A DNA stretch of 64,000 nucleotides. It comes from CAVREM01 sp963728825. GTDB taxonomy: Bacteria > Acidobacteriota > Vicinamibacteria > Vicinamibacterales > CAVVIG01. Each line of letters begins with the position of its first letter. Within the stretch, counting starts at the first letter, position 1. Below the pieces are notes generated by a model. The model was given only the letters and a program-made list of their open reading frames with translations. It had not been told where the DNA came from and searched no databases. The translations under genes were made by a program, and so were the position numbers. Below, piece by piece: positions 15,976 through 23,744 of the stretch. The stretch spans positions 434,001 through 498,000 of the forward strand of contig CAVSLA010000006.1 in assembly GCA_963728825.1 (NCBI GenBank), written 5' to 3'.

Positions 15976-16479
15976 ATGAGTCCGACAAACGTTCAGTGGC
16001 TGGCGATTGGTCTGGCCGCGGCCATTGTTTCCGCCGCCTGCGGCGGCAGCGAGCCTGCATCGACGAGTACGGCGACGTCGACGGCGGCGACCCCGCCGGC
16101 CGCGACAACCGCAGCAAAGCCGGCATCGAGCTCGCCGCGGGTGTTTTTCGTCGAACCGACCGACGGCGCCACGGTCAAGAGTCCCGTGAAACTCAGATTT
16201 GGGATCGAGAACTACGAGCTGGCGGCGGTGCCTCCGGGCGATATCACCGCGGCGCGCCCGGGCATGGGCCACCATCACGTCGGCGTCGACACTGAGTGTC
16301 TGCCGGTCGGGACCGTGATTCCGAAAGCCAATCCGTGGGTGCACCACGGCGGCGCTCAGACCGAAATGGACATGCAGCTCACGCCGGGCAAGCATCGACT
16401 GACGCTGCAGCTCGGCGACGATGCTCATTCCACGGTTGCTGGACTGTGTTCTTCGGTGACCGTCAACGTTGTCGAGTAA
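15976..16479 (+). CDS. DUF4399 lipoprotein
   Basis: 167 aa. The N-terminal signal ends in a lipobox (IVSAAC), so the mature protein is lipid-anchored. A low-complexity Ala/Thr/Pro linker follows, then a DUF4399-type domain with FFVEPTDGATVKSPVKLRFG, RPGMGHHHVGVDTE and a beta-rich end (KHRLTLQLGDD). The His-rich GHHH may bind metal. The ATG at 15976 is chosen over the one at 15952 because AAAGGAG lies ~8 bases before it and the signal peptide begins there. Confidence 0.85.
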   Translation: MSPTNVQWLAIGLAAAIVSAACGGSEPASTSTATSTAATPPAATTAAKPASSSPRVFFVEPTDGATVKSPVKLRFGIENYELAAVPPGDITAARPGMGHHHVGVDTECLPVGTVIPKANPWVHHGGAQTEMDMQLTPGKHRLTLQLGDDAHSTVAGLCSSVTVNVVE

Positions 16480-16568
16480 CTGATCGATACGGTCGTTGAT
16501 GAGCTTGGCGTGCGAACGGAACAAAACTTGATACTCCGCTCCTGGGCATCGCGCCCAAGGAGATTCGT

Positions 16569-16769
16569 ATGCCGGGCGGCCAGATCAAGCGACTTGTTCG
16601 TGATCGTGGATTTGGGTTCATTCGCGACGACGGCGGGCAGGAGTGGTTCTTTCACCGCAGCTCGGTGGAGGGGAACTTCGATCAGCTGAATGAAGGACAG
16701 CGCGTCAGCTTCGAAGAAGAGCCCTCAGCCAAAGGGCCCCGGGCCGCGAACGTGCGATCGGAAAGTTGA
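16569..16769 (+). CDS. Cold-shock domain protein
   Basis: 66-aa single CSD protein binding single-stranded RNA or DNA. RNP1-like DRGFGFIRDD and RNP2-like EWFFHRSS are both present. It has the short acidic loop and the GPRAANV ending usual in CspA-like proteins. The AAGGAG ~6 bases before the ATG is a good ribosome site. It lies just upstream of tRNA-Sec, with a second, convergent CSD gene on the other side. Confidence 0.92.
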   Translation: MPGGQIKRLVRDRGFGFIRDDGGQEWFFHRSSVEGNFDQLNEGQRVSFEEEPSAKGPRAANVRSES

Positions 16770-16825
16770 CAGCGCCGACCGCGAGATTCTTCGCGCTCCT
16801 AATCGCCGGATGAGTTGTGCCCACC

Positions 16826-16922
16826 GGAAGCGAACGGGGTCCGGTGGCCCTCCCGGTCTTCAAAATCGGCTGCTCCCTGCTCACGTGGGGAGGCTGGGTT
16901 CGACTCCCAGGCGCTTCCGCCA
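16826..16922 (+). tRNA. selC: tRNA-Sec (anticodon UCA)
   Basis: 97 bases including an encoded CCA. Acceptor strands GGAAGCG/CGCTTCC pair (seven clean pairs, with A-G at the eighth). The D-arm loop TCCGGT matches the bacterial tRNA-Sec pattern. The anticodon stem (16853-16857 with 16865-16869) holds a 7-base loop CTTCAAA with TCA at 16860-16862. A long variable arm (CTCCC/GGGAG) and the T-arm CTGGG-TTCGACT-CCCAG follow. UCA reads UGA, so the organism can insert selenocysteine. selA, selB and selD are not in the window. Confidence 0.93.
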
Positions 16923-16939
16923 GTTCCGCGTGGTGAACG

Positions 16940-16978
16940 AAAAAAAAGGCCCGGAGCATCGAGCTCCGGGCCTTTGTT
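16940..16978 (-). terminator. Rho-independent terminator of the minus-strand cold-shock gene
   Basis: Perfect 10-bp stem GGCCCGGAGC/GCTCCGGGCC with a 5-base loop. Read on the minus strand it is followed by a run of eight T. It closes the csp gene at 16996-17202. Read on the plus strand it has only CTTTGTT after it, a weaker stop for transcripts coming through tRNA-Sec. Confidence 0.9.
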
Positions 16979-16995
16979 AAAACGCGCTGAAACCG

Positions 16996-17202
16996 TCAGC
17001 CTTCGATCAGGCGCACGTCGCCGGCGCGCGGTCCCTTGCCGGAATCTTCAGGCGTGAACTCGACACGCTGACCTTCGCGAAGCAACTCGAACACCGCACC
17101 TCTGACGGCGCTGCGGTGGAAGAAGTGTTCGATCCCACCTTCGTCGCGAATGAACCCGAACCCTTTGTCGATCAGGAGCCGTGCGATTGTGCCGGTAGGC
17201 AT
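16996..17202 (-). CDS. Cold-shock domain protein
   Basis: 68-aa CSD protein with RNP1-like DKGFGFIRDEGG and RNP2-like EHFFHRSAV. It is about half identical to the other CSD protein 0.3 kb away on the opposite strand, suggesting a local duplication. The two genes converge on tRNA-Sec. A strong intrinsic terminator follows. Upstream on the same strand are a zinc-ribbon gene and a poly-acidic gene, but a gap of about 80 bases makes a shared operon uncertain. Confidence 0.92.
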   Translation of the reverse strand: MPTGTIARLLIDKGFGFIRDEGGIEHFFHRSAVRGAVFELLREGQRVEFTPEDSGKGPRAGDVRLIEG

Positions 17203-17279
17203 ACCCGAAGCCCTCCGAATGGGTCCAGCTCTGATGAGCTGGAAAGCGGGGCCAGTCTAGGCACGTTCCCGAACCGAAG

Positions 17280-17423
17280 TCAACGCCTTCCTGCAACCTG
17301 CCAGGTCTCCGTTTCCTCCTCCTCGTCGTCGTCCTCGTCGCCGTCGTCGTCATCGTCCTCGTCTTCTTCGTCGTCGTCATCGAAGTCGTCTTCGAGATCG
17401 TCGTCCGGCATGGAGTGCATCAT
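17280..17423 (-). CDS. Small poly-Asp/Glu protein
   Basis: 47 aa, of which residues 7-39 are almost only Asp and Glu, ending in TWQVAGRR. Its ATG overlaps the TGA of the zinc-ribbon gene (ATGA), so it is translationally coupled to it. Such a tail could mimic nucleic acid or bind basic proteins or divalent metal; this is inference. The GAC/GAT/GAG codon repeats could also be a low-complexity expansion, so its reality as a protein rests mainly on the start-stop overlap. Confidence 0.55.
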   Translation of the reverse strand: MMHSMPDDDLEDDFDDDDEEDEDDDDDGDEDDDEEEETETWQVAGRR

Positions 17424-17611
17424 GTGGTGGGCTCCGTAGCCGGCTTCGGCTTCGGCGGGGCCGGCGGCGGGTACGTGGTCCAGAAGTGACGTCCGCACTG
17501 GGGGCACACCCAGAACTGGTCGGGGGTCCAGGGCATCCCGGGACCAGGGTCACGCATGTCCATCTGCGTGCCGCAGCGCATGCAGCGGATCTGCAGGTTG
17601 TGTTCGGTCAT
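17420..17611 (-). CDS. Small zinc-ribbon protein
   Basis: 63 aa. Two CxxC pairs, CMRCGTQMDM and CPQCGRHFW, form a zinc ribbon; the tail is a Pro/Lys-rich PPPAPPKPKPATEPTT. The ATG at 17611 is preferred because longer forms are not domain-like. The function is unknown; similar small zinc ribbons often bind RNA or protein partners. Coupled to the following acidic protein by a start-stop overlap. It diverges from the mocA-like gene, with 56 bases between starts. Confidence 0.75.
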   Translation of the reverse strand: MTEHNLQIRCMRCGTQMDMRDPGPGMPWTPDQFWVCPQCGRHFWTTYPPPAPPKPKPATEPTT

Positions 17612-17655
17612 GGCAGGCGATTCTAGCGCATCACGCGAACCGGGCCAGAACCGAC

Positions 17656-17667
17656 TACCATCAGTCG
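17656..17667 (+). promoter_or_regulatory. Putative leaderless promoter of the mocA-like gene
   Basis: TACCAT (17656-17661) is separated from the ATG at 17668 by 6 bases, with no ribosome-binding site between. The same TAnnnT plus 6-8 base arrangement precedes several other genes in this window. Confidence 0.4.
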
Positions 17668-18258
17668 ATGATCCCGGCCATTGTGCTTGCCGCGGGGAAA
17701 TCGACGCGGATGGGGCGCACCAAGGCGTTGCTGCCGCTGGGCGTTCGTGACACCTTTCTCTCGAGAATCGTCGGGACGTTGCGCGCCGCGGGGGTTGAGG
17801 ATGTCGTCGTCGTGCTGGGTCATGATGCCGATGCGGTCGCGGCAATGCTTCGCGAACGCGACGTGGCCGCGCGTGTGGTCGTCAACGATGCCTACGAGTC
17901 GGGTCAGTTCTCTTCGCTGCTGGCGGGGCTGACGGTGGTCGACCGCCCGGGTGTGTCGGCAATGCTGCTGACACTCGTGGACGTGCCGCTCGTCTCACCG
18001 GAAACCGTCCGTGCCGTCATCGCGCGCTATCGCACGACCTCAGCGCCTCTCGTGCGTCCGGTCAGTGGAAGCCGCCATGGCCATCCGGTGCTGATCGACC
18101 GGAGTCTATTCGATGCGATCCGCCGCGCGGATCCCTCGACCGGAGCCAAGCCAGTGGTGCGCGCGCACGCGTCGCCGGCCGGCGACGTTCCGGTGAGTGA
18201 TGAGGGCGCCTTCGTGGATATCGATACGCCGGAAGAGTACGCCGCGATTGCCGGGTAA
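17668..18258 (+). CDS. MocA-like nucleotidyltransferase
   Basis: 196-aa GT-A fold NTP transferase. The nucleotide-binding loop LAAGKSTRMGRTKALLPL is at residues 7-24, the metal-binding Asp is in LTLVDVPLVSP, and a GSRHGHPVLI block follows. This is the pattern of MocA (molybdopterin cytidylyltransferase) and relatives. It would add CMP to molybdopterin for enzymes of the xanthine oxidase family. No such enzyme is next to it; the moaD/moaE genes 11 kb away fit the same pathway. Other NTP-sugar roles cannot be excluded. Confidence 0.82.
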   Translation: MIPAIVLAAGKSTRMGRTKALLPLGVRDTFLSRIVGTLRAAGVEDVVVVLGHDADAVAAMLRERDVAARVVVNDAYESGQFSSLLAGLTVVDRPGVSAMLLTLVDVPLVSPETVRAVIARYRTTSAPLVRPVSGSRHGHPVLIDRSLFDAIRRADPSTGAKPVVRAHASPAGDVPVSDEGAFVDIDTPEEYAAIAG

Positions 18259-18259
18259 G

Positions 18260-18481
18260 TTACCTGCGCCGGCGATCTTGCTCAGGCGGGAGGGCTACAG
18301 AATCGTCGTCCTCGGAGATGTCCTCGGGTTCCCGCCGCATCTCGGGGTAGGCATAACCTTGAACGATGAGCCAGCTTCCGACCGTGGCAGACACATCGCA
18401 GACGGTCCCCGGCCGCAACAGCTCGAGATCAACCCCTTCAATATCGTGTTCTTTTGGTCGCTCTTTTATCCGAACCCGCAC
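18260..18481 (-). CDS. Small conserved-looking hypothetical protein
   Basis: About 73 aa from a GTG at 18481 (an upstream GTG would add 14 residues). The core VRIKERPKEHDIEGVDLELLRPGTVCDVSATVGSWLIVQGYAYPEMR has the feel of a folded domain, followed by an acidic, Arg-ended tail. I recall similar short proteins in Acidobacteriota without known function. It converges on the mocA-like gene with one base between the stops. Confidence 0.6.
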   Translation of the reverse strand: MRVRIKERPKEHDIEGVDLELLRPGTVCDVSATVGSWLIVQGYAYPEMRREPEDISEDDDSVALPPEQDRRRR

Positions 18482-18604
18482 CCCGCCGCCTTTGTTACTA
18501 GCATCGAGCAACCCGTGTGCCACCGGCTTGAGGTTGTGATCGCGTCACGACTTCAAGCGCGACCACCGTGCCCCGAGTCGCAGCAGACAGCAGACCATGG
18601 CTCT

Positions 18605-18876
18605 TTAGCCCCTTCGGGATCGGTTCACGAACTGACGTACTCCTCGGTGGCATAGCATGATGACCGTGATCCACGGGAGAAACGATCCGGCGAGAATCGC
18701 GAGCAGCTCGGGACTGTCCGTAAATCTGCGGAGCGTTGCCCGCCATGGAAAAGACCAGCAGGTTACCGACGAGCACCGCGAGTACGGAAAAGATCGTCGC
18801 TGCCAGTAACGTCAGATACCAACCGTCGACCCCAGGTTGAGGACCACTGCTGTCCTGACCGGCTCAGGCGGGTTCA
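18605..18876 (-). pseudogene. Decayed small membrane protein gene
   Basis: Reading the minus strand, an ATG (MNPPEPVRTAVVLNLGSTVG) is followed in another frame by YLTLLAATIFSVLAVLVGNLLVFSM, a membrane helix, and in a third register by TDSPELLAILAGSFLPWITVIMLC, a second helix, before a stop. At least two frameshifts split what looks like one ~90-aa two-helix protein. It may be a pseudogene, or assembly indels may have broken it. Nothing else in the 490 bases between 18482 and 18973 looks coding. Confidence 0.45.
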
Positions 18877-18973
18877 TGGCTTGCTGACGAGGCTGAACGA
18901 GCCTCTGGAACAGGTTATCGGCGGATCCGGGCAAAAGTAACGCGGACTACTCTGAGGGAACAAAGGTCGCCGC

Positions 18974-20869
18974 GTGAGCGTCCGATCTCGTATGGACACC
19001 GCCACATCAGCCGACCCGATGTTTCGCAGGTCGCTCCGGCTGTGGCCGGGCGTGGTCATTGTCGCTCTGCAGTGGCTGCTCGTGTTTGTCGTGCCCGCCA
19101 TTGCTCCTGACGCCGAAATCTTTTCCTATCCGATCGGAATCCTTTCGGTGCTGGGTGGGGCGCTCGGCGGGCTCGCCGTCGCCGTCTGGTGGCTGTTCTT
19201 CAGCCGCGCGCCCTGGGTCGAGCGTCTCGGCGCCATCGTCCTGATGATTGTTGCGGTTGCAGCGACGAGGCTCGTCGCGCACGAGTCCATCGCAGGCGCC
19301 GGCAACGGAATGCTGTTGTACGTGTCAACGATTCCGGGCCTCAGCCTCGCCCTCGTCGCTTGGGCGCTCGTCAGCCGGCAGCTCTCCGACGGACCCCGAC
19401 TGGCAGCATTGGTCGCAGCCATCCTCGTCGCCTGCGCGCCATGGACCCTCATGCGGACTGCCGGCGTGATTTCGACCGGATCGGAATACCACTGGAGATG
19501 GACGCCAACCCCCGAGCAACGGCTGCTCGCTCAGGCCGATGCCGATCCGCAGCCGTCAGCCGCGCCAGCAGCAGAAATCCGGAACGAGCCGCTGGTCGTC
19601 CCGTCCCCGCCGCTCGTGCCGACTCCGGCATCGCCGAAGATCGAGCTGAATGATTCAATCGTGATTGGCGGCGAAGAGGCCGGGCACGAAGGCTCGCACG
19701 GTCACGACGCGGTCGAATGGCCTGGCTTCCGCGGAGCGGGGCGTGACAGCGTCGTTCGCGGCGTGCGTATCGGCACGGATTGGGCGGCCTCACCGCCAGT
19801 TGAAGTGTGGCGGCGGCCGATTGGACCGGGCTGGTCTTCGTTCGCGGTCAACGGCGACTTTCTCTACACTCAGGAGCAGCGTGGTGACGATGAGATCGTC
19901 GCCTGCTACAGAGTGTCCACTGGCGAGCCGGTGTGGCGGCATCGCGATCAGGTGCGGTTCTGGGAGTCCAATGGCGGTCCCGGCCCGCGCGGCACGCCGA
20001 CCCTCAGCGACGGGCGCGTGTATGCGTTTGGCGCCACCGGCGTGCTGAACGCGCTCGACGCGCGCACCGGCAAGGTCAAATGGACGCGCAATGTCGCATC
20101 CGACACCGGACGGCGTGTTCCAGACTGGGGCTTTGCGAGCTCGCCACTGATCGTCGACGACCTCGTCATCGTTGCCGCCGCCGGTACCCTGGCCGCCTAC
20201 GATCGCGCCACCGGCAACCCGCGATGGCGAGGCCCTTCGTACGGCGGAAGCTACAGTTCACCTCATCGCGTGACGATCGACGGAGTCGCGCAGGTCGTCT
20301 TGCTTGGCGGGCCGGGTGCGATCAGCGTCGCTCCTGGCGACGGCGCGGTCCTGTGGAAACACGAGTGGGCGCCGGGCCCCATCGTGCAGCCGGCGGTGAC
20401 CGCTGACGGTGACGTCCTGGTGAACGCGATTACGGCGACCGGCGGAATAGGGACGCGCCGGCTCCACATCAAACACGCCGCGGGCGGGTGGAGCATCGAA
20501 GAACTCTGGACGTCAAACGGACTGAAACCGTACTTCAACGATTTCGTCGTGCACAACGGCCATGCGTATGGCTTCGACGGCAGCATTCTGGCGTCGATTG
20601 ACCTCGAGGACGGCCGGCGCAAGTGGAAAGGCGGTCGCTTCGGGAACGGTCAACTGATCCTGCTGCCCGATCAGGACCTGCTGCTCGTCATTTCCGAAGA
20701 AGGCGAGCTGGCCCTGGTCAGGGCCACCCCCGACGAGTTCAAGGAGCTCGCACGGTTTCCAGCCCTCGACGGCAAGACCTGGAACCACCCGGCCCTCATT
20801 GGCGACCTGCTGCTGGTTCGCAACGGCCAGGAGATGGCCGCGTTCCGGGTGCCCCTCGCCAACCGCTGA
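18974..20869 (+). CDS. Membrane-anchored PQQ-type beta-propeller protein
   Basis: 631 aa. The N-terminal ~165 residues hold four probable membrane helices (VIVALQWLLVFVVP; SVLGGALGGLAVAVWWLFF; LGAIVLMIVAVAATRL; then a helix ~135-155). A Pro/Ala linker precedes a C-terminal quinoprotein-like propeller whose blades show the repeated form ALDARTGKVKWTR, AYDRATGNPRWRG and SIDLEDGRRKWKG. Such domains bind PQQ in dehydrogenases or serve as scaffolds (BamB-like). No catalytic Cys pair or dehydrogenase residues are obvious. GTG at 18974 has AAAGG 8 bases upstream; an ATG at 18992 is an alternative. Confidence 0.85.
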   Translation: MSVRSRMDTATSADPMFRRSLRLWPGVVIVALQWLLVFVVPAIAPDAEIFSYPIGILSVLGGALGGLAVAVWWLFFSRAPWVERLGAIVLMIVAVAATRLVAHESIAGAGNGMLLYVSTIPGLSLALVAWALVSRQLSDGPRLAALVAAILVACAPWTLMRTAGVISTGSEYHWRWTPTPEQRLLAQADADPQPSAAPAAEIRNEPLVVPSPPLVPTPASPKIELNDSIVIGGEEAGHEGSHGHDAVEWPGFRGAGRDSVVRGVRIGTDWAASPPVEVWRRPIGPGWSSFAVNGDFLYTQEQRGDDEIVACYRVSTGEPVWRHRDQVRFWESNGGPGPRGTPTLSDGRVYAFGATGVLNALDARTGKVKWTRNVASDTGRRVPDWGFASSPLIVDDLVIVAAAGTLAAYDRATGNPRWRGPSYGGSYSSPHRVTIDGVAQVVLLGGPGAISVAPGDGAVLWKHEWAPGPIVQPAVTADGDVLVNAITATGGIGTRRLHIKHAAGGWSIEELWTSNGLKPYFNDFVVHNGHAYGFDGSILASIDLEDGRRKWKGGRFGNGQLILLPDQDLLLVISEEGELALVRATPDEFKELARFPALDGKTWNHPALIGDLLLVRNGQEMAAFRVPLANR

Positions 20870-20949
20870 CGCGCCCCGTCGCTGTCGATTGAGATCAACG
20901 CTCCTCGTCACGCCAAGGGAGCTACAATCGACGGACTGAGAGGTCCACG

Positions 20950-21573
20950 ATGGCGACACCAACCTGGCAGGTCAGCGGCCAGTACTACGAAACGTGCAGT
21001 TGCGACTTCGTCTGCCCGTGTCTTCCGGGCGGACTGGCCGTCAGGCCGACCAAAGGGTCGTGCACCTTTGCGATGGCGTTTGCCGTCGATCGAGGGAGCT
21101 ACGGCACCGTCTCGCTCGACGGACTGGGATTCGTCGTGCTGGGCTTTACGCCGGAGGAGATGGTGAAGGGCAACTGGTCGGTCGGGCTCGTCGCCGACGA
21201 GCGGGCGAGCGTCGAGCAGCGGGACGCCATCACGGCGATTGCCAGCGGTGCCGCCGGCGGCCCGATGGCGGCCCTGTCCGGACTGATCGGAAAGTTCCTC
21301 GGCGTGGAGTCGGCTCCGATTCGCTTCGATCGCAGCGGCGCGAGATGGTCGGTCAAAGCCGCGGATTTCGTCGACATGGCTGCCGAAGGGGTCAAGGGGC
21401 TCAACCCGGATTCTGCGGAGCCGCTGCATCTTGATCACACCGGCCACCCCGCCGCCGATCGCTTCGCGCTCGCGCGTGCTTCCCGAAGCCGTGTGAAGGC
21501 GCTTGGCCTGAGCTGGGATGACGCGAGCGGCAGAAACAATGGACAGTACGCGCCCTTTTCCTGGCGCAGCTGA
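20950..21573 (+). CDS. DUF1326 protein
   Basis: 207 aa. N-terminal YYETCSCDFVCPCLPGG carries a four-Cys cluster (CxC...CxC) typical of DUF1326, probably metal-binding. The rest is a soluble alpha/beta domain. In many genomes DUF1326 is beside DUF2182, as here: the next gene starts inside this one. A role in handling a metal or thiol substrate for the membrane partner is inferred. A GAGAGGT ribosome site and a TACAAT -10-like box lie upstream. Confidence 0.88.
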   Translation: MATPTWQVSGQYYETCSCDFVCPCLPGGLAVRPTKGSCTFAMAFAVDRGSYGTVSLDGLGFVVLGFTPEEMVKGNWSVGLVADERASVEQRDAITAIASGAAGGPMAALSGLIGKFLGVESAPIRFDRSGARWSVKAADFVDMAAEGVKGLNPDSAEPLHLDHTGHPAADRFALARASRSRVKALGLSWDDASGRNNGQYAPFSWRS

Positions 21574-22351
21574 CCGCGTCACCTCACCCACCCTCATCGA
21601 ATCTGCGCTCGGATTCGATCGCACGCCCGCCGTGGTGGCGCTCGTCGTTGTGCTGGTGGTGTCCTGGATGTGGATTGTCGTGATGGCCCGCGACATGTAC
21701 GGGCCGATGACCGGCGCCAGTGCGTGGATGATGACAGCGAACTGGGACGCCGGTCACGTGCTGCTCCTCTGGGCGATGTGGGCCGTGATGATGACCGCGA
21801 TGATGCTGCCCTCGGCCTCGCCGCTGGTGCTGGTGTACGCGGCCGCTGTGCGGCGGTCGGCACCCCAGACGGCCAGCGCCTACATCTACGTGCTCGTGAC
21901 CGGATACCTTGCCGTCTGGGCCCTGTTCAGTCTCGGGGCGACGGCGCTGCAGCGGATCCTCACCGAGCTGCTGCTGCTGTCACCAATGATGGAAGCCATT
22001 GGTCCGGGTGTGAGTGCGGCGCTGCTGATGGCGGCCGGCGTGTATCAGTTGACGCCGCTCAAGCTCGCGTGTCTCCGCGCCTGCCAGTCTCCACTGGGAT
22101 TCCTGATGAGCCGCTGGCGCGGTGGTCCGTCGGGCGCGTTCCGGATGGGCCTCGAGCACGGGGCCTATTGCGTGGGCTGCTGCTGGGCGTTGATGCTGCT
22201 GCTGTTTGCCGGCGGCGTGATGAATCTGACCGTCATCCTGGCACTCACCGCATTCGTGGCGTTCGAGAAACTGGCGCCGCTGAATGCGTACGGTGCGCGG
22301 GTCAGCGGCGCGCTGCTGATAGTGGCTGGCGGGTGGATGCTCGCGACCTGA
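21539..22351 (+). CDS. DUF2182 integral membrane protein
   Basis: 270 aa with about seven membrane helices. DUF2182 landmarks are the Met-rich WAMWAVMMTAMMLPSASPLVL, LTPLKLACLRACQSPLGF and the GLEHGAYCVGCCWALMLLLFAGGVMN block, whose Cys and Met residues have led the family to be called a predicted metal-binding membrane protein. The ATG at 21539 overlaps the end of the DUF1326 gene by 35 bases. The pair probably forms one functional unit. Confidence 0.9.
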   Translation: MDSTRPFPGAADRVTSPTLIESALGFDRTPAVVALVVVLVVSWMWIVVMARDMYGPMTGASAWMMTANWDAGHVLLLWAMWAVMMTAMMLPSASPLVLVYAAAVRRSAPQTASAYIYVLVTGYLAVWALFSLGATALQRILTELLLLSPMMEAIGPGVSAALLMAAGVYQLTPLKLACLRACQSPLGFLMSRWRGGPSGAFRMGLEHGAYCVGCCWALMLLLFAGGVMNLTVILALTAFVAFEKLAPLNAYGARVSGALLIVAGGWMLAT

Positions 22352-22362
22352 CGAGTGTCCAG

Positions 22363-23634
22363 TCACAGAGCTCTCAGAAACGCCGCCAGGTCCGCGCGTT
22401 CCTCGTCCGTGAAGATAAAACCCAAATGGATTTCATAATGACGGATCGCGTCCTCGAGCGTTGCTGCGCTCCCGCTATGAAAGTACGGAGCACGCCCCGA
22501 TAGTGCCCGCAACGTCGGCGTCTTGAACCGGCCAAGATCGTTCCACTTCCCCGTGACGTTGCCAGCGCCCGCATCGGTGAGTTGTCGAGTTTCACCGGTC
22601 GCCCGGTTCTGGAACGTGTAGATCGGGAGGTCCGGCGTGCGCGCCGGCGCCGACGCCGTCTGGATGTCGAACAGGAGGTTGTTGCTGTTGGTGCCGTTGT
22701 TCACCGAGTCGTGACAGGCGTTGCAGCTGCGTCCACTCGGGTTGACGGCGTTGAACAACGTCTGGCCGCGCGCGATTTGCGCCCGCCGCGGGTTTTGGTG
22801 GCCGGTCCAGACGTCGAACAGATCGAAACGCCCGGCCGCCTTCTGCATCGTGGCCATTGCCTCGGGGCCGCCGCGTGCACCGTCGGAGTCGAGCCGTCCG
22901 ACGCCCAGGACCGTCAGCTGCGCAGTGAACAGCGAAGCCTCGAAGTCGACGATGTTGGCGATGACCTCCGGGGCGGGCAGCGGACCCTGCTGGGCATTCA
23001 TGATGTTTCGTCGCGCCTGGTTTTCGAGCCCGGCTCGCTGGTTGGTTCCGACGCTGTTGCCGCCGTCCCAGTTCACGGTCGCGCTGCCGAGCGCGAAGTT
23101 GATGGTCGGCATCGCGCGACGCCAGTGAACGAGTCGGTCGAGGGTCGCGAACCCGTGCGGGTCTTCCAAGGCGACCAGATCCCACTCCCGCGGCTCCGCA
23201 CGGAGCACCCCGCCTCTGCGGAAGACGCCGCGGCTCAGCAGCATGCTGTAAGCAGCTTCACGCGCCTCGACCGTCGACAGGTCTGCATTCGGGTTGTTGG
23301 CGTCCAGCGGGTTGAAGATGGGATGCGTTCCGCCGGTTTCGTCGAACACGCGCTGGATGGTTCCCGGGTTGACGCTCCACGCGTCCTGCGGGACGTGACA
23401 GGTCGCGCAGCTGCGCCCGTTGCTGCCCTGGGCTTGAAAGTACTCACCCGTCAGATCGACGGAGCCCTGCGTGCTGAATGTGGCGCCATGCCCGGCCGGG
23501 TTCCGGAATGGCTGATTGTTGTCGATGCTGGTCGCAGGCTCTTGCGCGCCCGGACTCGAATGGCTTCCCAATCCCAGGGTGACAAATAGTGCGAGCAGCC
23601 CAGCAATACGCGTTCTCTGGCTCTTCACCTTCAT
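22363..23634 (-). CDS. Di-heme cytochrome c peroxidase-like protein
   Basis: 423 aa, exported (signal GLLALFVTLGLGSHSSPGA). Two c-type heme sites are CATCH (C76, C79, H80) and CNACH (C304, C307, H308). The fold and the late KTPTLRALSGRAPYFHSGSAATLEDAIRHY block match the MauG/CcpA-type di-heme peroxidase family, whose C-terminal heme is the electron-accepting one. It could reduce peroxide or oxidise an organic substrate in the periplasm. The neighbours give no hint of a substrate. Confidence 0.9.
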   Translation of the reverse strand: MKVKSQRTRIAGLLALFVTLGLGSHSSPGAQEPATSIDNNQPFRNPAGHGATFSTQGSVDLTGEYFQAQGSNGRSCATCHVPQDAWSVNPGTIQRVFDETGGTHPIFNPLDANNPNADLSTVEAREAAYSMLLSRGVFRRGGVLRAEPREWDLVALEDPHGFATLDRLVHWRRAMPTINFALGSATVNWDGGNSVGTNQRAGLENQARRNIMNAQQGPLPAPEVIANIVDFEASLFTAQLTVLGVGRLDSDGARGGPEAMATMQKAAGRFDLFDVWTGHQNPRRAQIARGQTLFNAVNPSGRSCNACHDSVNNGTNSNNLLFDIQTASAPARTPDLPIYTFQNRATGETRQLTDAGAGNVTGKWNDLGRFKTPTLRALSGRAPYFHSGSAATLEDAIRHYEIHLGFIFTDEERADLAAFLRAL

Positions 23635-23744
23635 GGTTACCTCCCGGCTTCCAGTTGAGGCGACGGTAAATCTGCGCGGCGCACCTCACTTCACAGAACG
23701 GATTTCGCCGGGGGTTTTGGCGGAAGGAACGACGTCCTAGGCGA

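Noticed and set aside
18810..18876. In-frame TGA after NLGSTVGI considered as a selenocysteine codon, given tRNA-Sec nearby
   Set aside because: Sequence after the TGA in that frame is not protein-like, whereas another frame continues with a membrane helix; a frameshift explains it better.
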